This document shows, piece by piece, positions 48,261 through 58,110 of a stretch of 60,000 nucleotides of DNA. The first letter of the stretch is position 1. Every line of letters starts with the position of its first letter. Made by a program: the position numbers and the translations under genes. Source of the DNA: Acanthaster planci (taxonomy: Eukaryota; Echinodermata; Asteroidea; Valvatida; Acanthasteridae); contig NW_019091455.1 in NCBI RefSeq assembly GCF_001949145.1, positions 611,017 through 671,016 of the forward strand, in the 5' to 3' direction. Below the pieces are notes generated by a model. It had not been told where the DNA came from and ran no database searches. It saw nothing but the letters and a program-made list of their open reading frames with translations.

Positions 48261-49689
48261 TGCACGGCATCATCACCCCTGGACACTTCCCTTATTGCTC
48301 CGGCGAGGGGGTCTCCAGCAATATAAAGGGGGCCCGCAAATCAATGCTCGCCGCTTTGCCCAGGAATACAAAAAAGGACAGACAGAAAGAAAAAGAACCC
48401 TTGCGCTGAAAGGAGTTCATGTCAGCGCACGTACGAGGCCCCGCTCGTACGGCCTGCTTCAAGAGTGCAGCGGCTTGAAACCGACGCTTGGCGTATTATT
48501 GGCGGCGGAGCAACTTTTTTGCAGGTTCTTGTCCCGATCCTGATTGACAGAAAGTGGGAATGCAATGACCTGGGCTGACCCGATATCAGAGCGCAAGACA
48601 CATACATACACACAGAGGATAAGAAAAAAAAAACTCGATGAAAAAAAAAATGGTGGGAAATACTGATGTGATCGTCTATTTGTACTCTTGAAGCGAGCGA
48701 TAACGACCAGGGACTTCACACACATTGTATGGGACGCAGACGGCCAACACCGCATTATCAATTCCCGCTGCAAATACATTATACTTTGTAATCAATACAA
48801 TTTATGGTTTTTAATGTCTTTCCAGTTTGCCCTCCGTTTTCTGGTAATGGCAACAGGGTTGTTCTCTCATTATGCAGGATTCTGCATGGGGCTTGATGCG
48901 TTGTGAATCAGAAATGATCGTTGAAAACAGCTCAAGCTGCTCTAATCTCGTTTATTTTATTTTTCGAAGGCCATTTCTAGACTTCTGACAAAAGAAATAT
49001 CGTAGGAATTGTGACCAGGTAATCTGCATTGCCGTCACTAAAGAAAATTTAAATTATTAAAAGGAGACTGTTAGTAGGTCTTTTTTTTGCATGAATGTTC
49101 TTCATATGACATTTGCATTTTACTTATGCTTCATGGTTCATAACGATGGATTTATGGTTGATGGTCTACCAATGAAAATATAGCGACAATGTTTTTCGGA
49201 AACAGGGAATCGATCATTTTTCCCTCTTTTTGTGAGAAATTGAGAACTTTGATAATGACGGGGTTTCAGAACGTCACGTTCAGCCTACACGTGGCTGAAT
49301 CATTATCATTATTGTGTTTAGAAACCGAGTCAGATAATATTTGCTATGTGCGTTCCAAAATGGCCACCCTAACCCTAGTGTGAGTGCAAACAAAAGAAAA
49401 GAAAAGAAAAAGGAAACGAACCAACCTCATTATGTTCCCTCTCGGTAGGAAAGCTCGTTTGGTCTTCCATTTTGCATCAAGCTACAAAAAACAGTTCAAA
49501 ATCTCGGTGATGATTGAGTACTGATTTCTGAAATGTTTTAATTTATTATTAAACAGTTATGATCTAAAATTCTGCATTATATTATTTACTCTGCATCTCC
49601 AAAATGAAAAAAAAATCTGAAAGAAACTTTCAATCAGAATATACATTTTTGTGTAATTTCAGAGATGTTATGGTTTATTATTTTTTTAT
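48261..49689. other. Non-coding stretch, no gene seen
   Basis: Contains an (AAAAG)n run at 49392-49411. Otherwise AT-rich with short frames. Confidence 0.6.
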
Positions 49690-49960
49690 CTGCCGACTGG
49701 GGGCATTTGCTTTAACAGCCGCCCGTCTTGTCGACTCGCTGCCGGTTCGCGCGGGATTTGGCAGAAGGAGGGACAGCCAAGAAAGCGACGGAATAAATAA
49801 AGGCGGGAAAATCGGTTTGCCAATCACGGCTTTGTTGTTTTAGTTCCGCTCGGCTTCCTCGCCGAGTCCCCGCCTTATTTACACTAATTTACCGCCGGGT
49901 AATTGATTTATTGCCGCGCGTCTCGGGCCTGCGCCGTGGACAGCCTCTTCCATGTTTTTT
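49690..49960. promoter_or_regulatory. GC-rich island with E2F and CCAAT words
   Basis: The consensus E2F site GGCGGGAAA (49802-49810) lies 9 bp before CCAATCA (49820-49826). Further on, AT-rich TTATTTACACTAATTTACC and GGTAATTGATTTATTG words alternate with GC-rich blocks. Alternating AT/GC texture of this kind is typical of developmental enhancers. Inference only. Confidence 0.35.
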
Positions 49961-51149
49961 TTTTACCTGTTGACTCCGTTCCGTATACATGAGACGCGGC
50001 GGCTCAGTTTTAAGAGTGGCTCTGCATGAAATACAATTCCAACATGTCAGACTTTATAATTAGATTGGATGGCAAAATATCCGATTGTGTGATTAAAGGT
50101 GAATGTTGCGGTAACTAAGCAGCGTTATACTATATGCACGATGTAGCTTCGGGGCAGAAAGGGGATTGGCCAGAATTCCTTAGCTGCGCGCAGGGGCTAT
50201 TTTTTTTTTAAAGTTAACTCGTCCGAAGTGCACGTCCGAAGTCTGGTTTCCTGTGTCAGTCATAGTACAGTGGTAGCCTCACCTTTCAGTTTTGGTTTTG
50301 CGGGCGTTACAGAGTCATCTACCCTTGTTCTGCCTCAATGGTTCATTTGGTTTTGGAATGATTGGATTGACACAATAAATGTTACTATGTGGCAGAGTAT
50401 TCGGCGTTTGCGTCCCTTTTAAACTCGAAAACCGGAAACTGCGGTGCTAACTTAATGCCGGTTTTGTATCGGATGAGTGGTTTACAGAAAGACCCAAGTC
50501 AACGTTCAAGAAGCACATGGCTTTGACAGTTTATTTTGGGGATATATTGCTCTATTTTGAATCAGTGGAAAAAGCGGAAGTGTATTCGTGATGTTACTGA
50601 AACAGCCAGTTTATATTTGTGTACAGATTTACAACGTGTGTTTAACACGGAAAAATTGGATAAAGTCAGCAGTTGAACTCGTAAATTTAGGCTATTAATT
50701 TCGACATTAAGTTACAAATGTTGGGCCAGTTTGGTATAATGTTTTATATAAGAGTAGTAACAGTATTAGTACAAGTTAGCAATGTCAATACTGCTGGTCT
50801 CTCTAAAATTGTGTCGTGTTGACGATGATGAATATTATGCATTAGAGATTTTAGCAAAACAATTAGAATTGCTTTGATACCGTCATTTTGTGTTTCACAA
50901 TAATGTAGATAATTGATAATTTACCATATACAAACAGTTCTTCGTACGTGAATACCGGATTATTAAGCATTGGTTTTATCGTAAATCGTACATGGAATCC
51001 ACTCTTGAGAGGAATTTATTGTAAGTGGCGGGTTCAGCCCGAGTCTGGCTAATTTATTGTGGAGTGTTGCGACTGTTTATGGGTGGCTCGCTGGTTGAAT
51101 GGGCTCATTAAAGACACATCTTGCACTCTTCAGGCCTCTTTGAAGTTCA
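49961..51149. other. Non-coding stretch, no gene seen
   Basis: AT-rich, short frames only. Confidence 0.6.
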
Positions 51150-51650
51150 TGACCGGCAAAAGTGGCGACATCTAAACCGGGTTGGCCGGTGTCCGCTGTC
51201 AGTCCGCGGTCGTTCAGTGCGCGAACCGTACACCGGGGTTGCACTCCGGGCGAGCACGGTGTGCAGCCCGCGATCCGGGACGGTGTTTTACTTGGGGAAG
51301 AAGTACACTCGCAGCCACCTATTCCGCCCTGCGCCCCGGCGCATCCCGACACTACTCGAGCTGCTGACGATGGGCTCGGCCCGGTGTATCATTCAGGCTC
51401 TTCACGAGGAGCTTCCTCACTTGTGAGATGGATGCGACGATACTGAGCGATCACAGTGAAACCATTGAGACCTGCTTGTCCGTCGCATCCCAAGCCGCTC
51501 AATTTGGGCCCGCGGGCGAAAAGTCTTGTGAAACAGAGGAGGCCATCTTAGCCGGGGCACCCGGCGCGGCGTACGGCCGCCTCCTTCTCTTCGCCCCGTT
51601 AAGCCGTGAGCTGAGACGACCGATATCTCTTCTCCCTCTTCCTCGTCTCT
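51150..51650. promoter_or_regulatory. GC-rich island with GGGCCCGCGGGC
   Basis: High CpG content from about 51150. GGGCCCGCGGGCG at 51506-51518 follows AATTT. Overlapping frames on both strands (51077-51446) have no domain and are explained by GC content. Confidence 0.3.
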
Positions 51651-51739
51651 AACTAGCAGACAAGACTGCTAAAGAGCTGAGCGATCCCACAGATCTATAA
51701 TCAGTCCTTACGAGGTGCTGAGGTCTGATCCGCTCTCAT

Positions 51740-51970
51740 TATGACTAATTTGAAAACATTGTTGGCTGCAAGCGTAATAGGAGCTGTCATATCGGGGGAT
51801 ATGGCGCCGGGGGCGGGCGAAGCGTTCGGTTTCCTCGCCGATACACCGACCGTGCCGGAGCAGCGGCCACACGGTGGCACTTCACACGGGTCGGTTAGCG
51901 TTACTCTGGGCCTGACCCCGGGGTGTGTGGGAGCCCGCAATTTCCTTTTTGGAAAGCACCGAACAAACAG
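51740..51970. promoter_or_regulatory. Second GC-rich block, candidate regulatory
   Basis: Begins with AT-rich CATTATGACTAATTTG and passes into a CpG-rich segment. An ATG-initiated frame of 87 codons at 51741-52004 begins with a hydrophobic stretch (LLAASVIGAVI) but ends in GC-rich low-information residues. Without splice or homology support I do not call it a gene. Confidence 0.25.
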
Positions 51971-52999
51971 GCGCAAATCGCCAAGTCTGGGCCCATCAAG
52001 TTAGTGACCCTGTAGCGAGGTTCAGAACTTAGGATAACACCCCGTGTCATGGAACTGGCGCTAGTGATCGCTCTCCGTGGTGACACTGAACTTCGCGAGT
52101 TGAAAGCTGAGTTGTTTTGGCCGCGGCAATGACGCTAGATCGTCTGCATTAGAACGTGGCCATCAACACGCTGAGTCTATAAATTGCCAAAATGTGATTG
52201 GTAGCTTATTTGCTGCTACAGTTTTTATGGCAAGCAGCTGATCCTGAGCTACCACCCATCGACATTTTGTAGGACAGGAAGAAAGTGTAGGGCCTAGTTT
52301 AAGTACATCTATTTGCCACGGGACATGTTGACATGAAAAGTGTAAAGAGGATGTACTGTACATGTACTTTACATAACTGTGCATTATGGCATGGCTGCAC
52401 GGTATCCTGTCTCGTTGAGCTATTCGGCTTCAACTGTTGCAGGAAAAAAAAATGTGAAATTCACAAATTTCTTGCTCCTGAATTTACGTTGGATTTCCCA
52501 AAAGTGTATTTTCAAGAGTCACTCGCCGCTGTACGCTTTGCTATACTTGTAATCGACATAATCGGAGAGAGTAATCGAAAGCAAAGTTGACGGGGAGGGT
52601 ACGTGACTGAAAAATGGTCCTAAACGAGTGCCAGACTGTCGGTTTTTTGTGTTAAGGTGAGCCGCTCAGTAAATCGAAGACAGAGGAGTAAAAATTATTT
52701 GTTGCATCACTGAAACCACTTTATTAACTTGTGACAAATGGAAATAAATAAACCCCAGTCCAAAATTCATTCTACCTGAACTAGCAACAAGAATTTCTGC
52801 TTCAATCATTTTCTTCTCCAAACTCTTTTCATGTCAAAGTCTCTAAATTCAGTGTTGACAGTCATGTTTTACTCTTTGGAAATAAGAGCTGTGCATGGCT
52901 GTGTACGAGCAATTTGAGGCTCTACCGGGTTTGTTCAAAGTGAAATCAGTTTGATATTTAAAAAATGCCGAGCCCTGTTAGGACACCGTCTCTTCTCAA
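51971..52999. other. Non-coding stretch, no gene seen
   Basis: AT-rich, with a partial palindrome GTACTGTACATGTAC near 52353. No gene. Confidence 0.6.
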
Positions 53000-53260
53000 C
53001 TCAACTTTATCATCTATCAAATTTCATGCGGCCCCCGTTTTGATTTTATTAGCCCGTTGTTCGCACGGGCCAAGACCTGATCAAATCGAGGCCGGGACAA
53101 AAGAGGAAAGACTTCTTCGGCCGGGCCGGCTTCGCGCCATTACCGGAGATACCCGGCTCTGATACGGAGGACGACCTCGATCCTATCTCGCCAGCTTAAC
53201 CTTGAGGTCAAAGCGGTTGAGCCCGACAGTGGTCGGCAGATCTTATACTTCAGCCCAATT
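53000..53260. promoter_or_regulatory. GC-rich island with TGATCAAA word
   Basis: GC-rich DNA with inverted GCCCGTTG/CACGGGC words and CGGCCGGGCCGGC near 53119. TGATCAAA at 53078-53085 resembles a TCF/LEF half site. No exon seen. Confidence 0.3.
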
Positions 53261-55919
53261 CCCAGGTTAGGGAAGAAAAAAAAACCCCGATTTCTTCGGC
53301 TCGACTAATTTTTACCCATTTTCTTTCAAGGCTGGACTGAAGTGATTTTCTTATTCCCATTTCCATATCCGTTTTCTTGAAACGCATTGTGTCATATTAC
53401 AATGTATATACATCTTGGCTAAAATTTGTGCTCTGTGTATGTGAAATTCATCTTCGGTTTCCTTGTCGGCCTTTACCCCGCTCTCTTGTCAGATGTAAGC
53501 CAAGTGTTGAACAAACTATGAAAGAATACAATTACCCCGACTTTCGCTCTCCGTTATTTATTCAGGGGGACTTATCGTGTGTTCACTAATGTTTTTATTC
53601 CTGAGAAAATGATGAGTGAGAAATGATTGGTAAGCATTGAAAGTGTGAGAGAAGATGAGAACCAACGACAACAGCGTCATGTGTCCGCCCAGTCGTATCA
53701 TCGTTCAGTCTCGCATGCACCGACCAACTTCACATAGAAGGCTATTCATGGAATTGGCAGTACTTATTAAGTGTGGCAAAGTCTCACCAAACCGGAGAAT
53801 GAAGAGTGGGGAAAGAATGGCAGTGTAAGTCTCCACCCGTGTGTTTTCCTTCCCCGGGAACGCGTGTTTACTGAATACGGGGTTTCTGAGCGCACTGACA
53901 TTGACATTCAATTTGCGAAGCATGGAAACTACCTAGAATAGCCTGTGTTCACTCGTGACGTGCACTTTGGAATTAGGCAGTATTTGTCGTATTTGACTGC
54001 ATTTTGTGGGACTGTCGTGGGGAAAACAAGACGAAATGATTAACAGACGGGAAGGGGATGTCTCATCCACTTTGATTTCGACAAAGATGGTTCAGACTTT
54101 TTGGGGGGTCCTTTTTGTTCTCGGCATTTGCAAAGGACAGTATGTTGAAGTTGAATTACAGTACATGTAATTAAATCCCATTTCTAAATGGAGACATTTG
54201 TAGACACTATAGAAGATATTTTGCTAATTGGACTCATTTCTGGAATCATAAACCAACACGGCTGCAAGGAATACAGGGCATCGATGCGGAGAGAAAAAAA
54301 AACCAGATTTGCAGTTCACTCCAAACGTAAATTGGGAAGCATGACATGTTAATTTTTGAATGAATGAGGGCTGGGTCTACATCGTGCGTCATTCGTATAA
54401 GGGAAGTCTCATTTTCCACTCTTTCTACTGAAAAATATGTTGCGGACAAAATGGAGTTCAGACCCCCAGACCAGCACCCCCCATCCCTCACTGATAAATG
54501 GGACACAATTTTTAGGCATCATGCTCCGGACATTTTAGGGAGGTATGCCTTGAAAGTATGTCCGGCTCAACACCTCCAGGGGACGTCAGACGATAAAGAG
54601 GTCACCCAGCCAGGTGAGCCGTGTGCATTGATTCACGGACTTTTGGGGGGACTGGTGCGAACCGGTCTCATGATTGTGTACCACAAGCGGGTTCCCCTCA
54701 TTCGTTGAGAGGGACACAAGCGACGGAGGGCGCTGGGATGTGGCGGCAAAAGAAGAAGATCTCCCCTTGCTGGGTCCGTGAGCTGCACCCCACGTCCTCG
54801 TATCTCGTTCCTTGTTTGGCCCTTATGACATATACTGCTACAAAAAAGTCTGTATGTATCAAGTGTGCATGCATATACACAGTGCGTCGATAATGTCTGA
54901 AAGACACTTTTTGTATCGTTTCCCAAACTCAAGATAATATTACTCACTGTTGATGAAGATAGTAGCCCAGCAAACACCCTCTCTTTATATATTCAAATTA
55001 TCTTGTGCAGTCACATAGTAATTTAAGACTTTCATCAACTTAACGCCGGTCACAAAAAACAAAAAACAAAAAACGAAAACGATTTGTCCGTTTACATCTA
55101 TGATTTCATTGACTCCAGTGACGACCACAATTGAATTCGAAACCGACCTTACGAAACGTTAGCGATTAGTCCACAGAAGCCAGCTGTTGAGCAACATTGG
55201 GTTTTGGTTTTTCTTCTGCGTTTCCCCAGGAAGTTACGCAATCAACACTCATCGTCATTCACAATGTGGAATTTATTTTTAAGACGGCAATTTCCTCTGT
55301 TCTCTTGATTGCTCCGTATGATGCAAGATATGGGGCGGAGACACCCCCCCGGGTGCTGGTCATTGTTTTATCGGAATCTCAGGAGTTCTTTACAGACTTC
55401 TAGGGGGGATGTGTTAGGTAACAGAAGTCTAAAGTGTGTATAGGGATTGGACATGTGGGGGGGTACCCATCGGCCCCATATCGTGCACGGTACCGATTGC
55501 TTGATGGAGGGGGGGGAGCTAACGTTTCAAAGTTGTCCCGATGTCGCAAGGGGACAATGCAGCGACACGATGACAAACTAGAACCTTGTAGGGGTACACA
55601 GTCTAGTTGGATAACTAGATCGGGACTTGCAAAGAGTGCACAGAATGATATTCCTATAGACTTATTTTGAAAGATTCATGTTGGGATTTATGGCAAAAGG
55701 ATGCACCGGACGATTGTGGCATTTAGTGGGGGTATAATGGAAACAGGACGCAGGAACATACGTATGGCCCTACTCTTCATGAGCTCGAAGTTTAATCTGC
55801 CGCTGTTTGATTCGAAAGTTGTAAAGTACTGTTGATTCCCCATTCGACAGTGGATATGAGGGGCCCCTGTTCATTCACTGCAGCTTGGAATCAGCTGGAC
55901 GAACTGCCTACTTCATCGC
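53261..55919. other. Non-coding stretch, no gene seen
   Basis: Includes (AAAAAAC)3 at 55054-55074, several G runs near 55.4-55.5 kb, and a CTCF-like word at 54726. The paired frames of 114 codons on opposite strands (54364-54977) have no motif. Confidence 0.55.
54726..54734 (+). promoter_or_regulatory. CTCF-core-like word GAGGGCGCT
   Basis: Exact 9-bp match in the context CGACGGAGGGCGCTGGG. Confidence 0.3.
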
Positions 55920-56330
55920 CACGTCACGTGCACAAGTGTTGCCATAGCTCCTGACGAGGCGCGTAAACAGCTCCAGCACATACCGGGGCGCGTTATCACC
56001 TTTTCCCTCCAAAATATCGGGTTACCACGCCGCACCTGGACGACAGACCACCCTGGTGTCTCTCTCCTCACCCCCCCGCTTCTCTTCCTACTGTGTGCCC
56101 CCCGGGGTAAATTAATTCCGCGGAATAAATTACCATCAACATCGAGAGCCGTCAGCCGGAATATAGTTCTGAACTCCGCTCAGGCCCGTTTTGACAACCT
56201 CAATTCCAAAGATGACAAATGCCATCAGAGGAAGTAAGAGTCAATGAAAACTCGCATGCCGGCAGCTGAGAGCCGCGCTCCAGGGCCGGACGGGGGGGGG
56301 CAGAGGGGCTTAGTGAATGCCACCTTCGAT
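55920..56330. promoter_or_regulatory. GC-rich island with E-box, forkhead and palindrome words
   Basis: Contains CACGTG (55925-55930), a forkhead core GTAAACA (55963-55969), and a 12-bp perfect palindrome ATTCCGCGGAAT (56115-56126) between AT-rich TAAATTA and AAATTA. A G9 run lies at 56292-56300. The mixed AT/GC texture suggests a developmental enhancer. Inference. Confidence 0.35.
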
Positions 56331-57279
56331 TAAGGGTACTTTCAAGACCCCAAAAATGTGGCCGAGGGTGGAATATTACTTTTTTTTACTAAGAGGAGGT
56401 CAACCATCAAAAAGCTGTGAAACCGCAGCTATTAAGTCGAAACAAAATCACTTGTAAACGGACGTCTCAGGCGAGAGCAAGTCCCCTCCCACAAAGTGCT
56501 GGTTGTCAGGGTGGGCATAAATGGTAATTGGTCCTCGGTCACCTTCGGGAGGAGAGAACGGCCTTCATGCTCCGTTTGCTGCACCCAAATAGTCCTCGTC
56601 TCATCACCCGACCACCGGGGTATTTCTTGAAGGTGTCGTGCGCCGTACCAGTCACCGAGTGCGGCAGTGTTCATGCTCTTTCGCGGAAAAAAACTTTTCC
56701 CTGTCAATACCTGTGGAGGTTAACGATTTGAAGCACATTCCGACTTTTATTTCTCTATGCTGGATCTTTCAAATTGAGTACTTTTATGTAAACCTTACAT
56801 GTTAAAGATCACTTTGTTACCATTAGTATTGGCAGACACAGAATAGTACGACAGACAGGCAATATACAAAAGAATTCTTTTTCAGAGAACTGGCTGATGA
56901 ATGAAGTAGGCCTACGCGGTGCTGTACATGAACAAACTTCAACAAGACGTTTCGCAAGAAAAACGTTGCCTCCTTCCCTCAGTATTAAAGATTAGACGCC
57001 AATTAATGCTCAAACCCATTCGTCATTTCGAAATAGTGGCTATACAAATGATTATTTTACTGGAGACACTGGAAGTATTTCTCAAGCAATTGTTGCCTTC
57101 CCGTTGTTTGAAAAACATCTTTAAATATTGTACTTAGCGTCATTTATACTTCTTACTTGAAAACAAGTTATACCTCTCCTGCGAATTTAAGCAAATTTCA
57201 AGGTACCAGCCCGATTTAACTCGAAGTGAAAGGAGTGAGCTAAGTTCACAACTTGTTGACGCCTGTATGTACTGTGTAA
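56331..57279. other. Non-coding stretch, no gene seen
   Basis: AT-rich with short frames only. Confidence 0.6.
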
Positions 57280-57476
57280 CAGTGGCGTACCTGCGTTTTT
57301 AGTCCCGGGGGAGCAAAAGGAGATTTTTTTCTCAAAAGGAGGTCCATTTTTTCATCAAAAAAGGTGATAGCATGCACCGTTTTTGAAAGTTTGGTGCATT
57401 CAATTCCTAAAATAAAAAAGGCCAACATATCTCTGGGGGAAGTTGTCCCCTTCAACCCCTCCCCCCTACGCCACTG
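57280..57476. mobile_element. hAT-like short element (CAGTGGCGTA ends)
   Basis: Perfect terminal inverted repeats CAGTGGCGTA (57280-57289) and TACGCCACTG (57467-57476). The body is purine-rich on the left and ends in CCCCTCCCCCC. CAGTGGC-type ends are typical of hAT transposons. The flanking octamers CTGTGTAA and TGGCTCTG do not match, so the target duplication has decayed or the ends are slightly misplaced. Confidence 0.65.
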
Positions 57477-57989
57477 TGGCTCTGGTTTGGATAAGGGAAG
57501 TTTGATGTGTTCAAGTCCCCAGTCAGGTGCCCGTCAACACAAAACACGGAGCTTGGTAGCGTTGTTTCAAGGGTACCAGACGCGAACGCGAACGAGTCCA
57601 ACACTGCGGACAAGACACCGACATTGAAAGAGGCCCAAGAAACGAACGACCAACCCGTTCTCAAGGTATTGGTACCCGGGTCAGAATGTCATGAACTTAA
57701 TTCTTGAATCGCCCTACGCGGTTTTTTGCCTCCTCGTCGAAACGCCTTCACAGAAATGACACTAAGTTCTGATTAAAAATCGCACTTTGTCTGTTGCTGC
57801 AACCACTTCGCTCAAATACCTCCCTAAATTGATTTTCCCTTCGTGAAAATATTGTCGAAACCCCAAAGATGAAAACCTACCAGCTGGATAATATTTTCCT
57901 TAACACCTGTCCGCATGAAAGGCGCCATTATTTTTTTCCTAAATTCTCGTTTTCATTTTTCTTTTCTTTTGTTTTTCCTCTGTGGGGGC
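57477..57989. other. Non-coding stretch, no gene seen
   Basis: Mixed composition with short frames and no recognisable motif. Confidence 0.6.
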
Positions 57990-58110
57990 CATGAGAGATG
58001 CCGGCTGGGATGAAGACTATTATCGAAGGGCCATGGTTTAATTATGGCGATTTTAACCCGGTCAAGTGAGCTAAATGGAGGTGGCCGAGTGGCCGAATTA
58101 GAGCAGGTCT
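57990..58110. promoter_or_regulatory. Short block with TTTAATTATGGCGATTTTAA
   Basis: A homeodomain-type TTTAATTATGG lies between GC-rich GGGCCATGG and AACCCGG words, followed by GGTGGCCGAGTGGCCGAATT. Enhancer-like texture. Low confidence. Confidence 0.25.

Noticed and set aside
51741-52004. 87-codon ATG frame with a signal-peptide-like start
   Set aside because: The hydrophobic stretch is short, no cleavage context or conserved cysteines follow, and the rest is GC-driven. Kept only as part of a candidate regulatory block.
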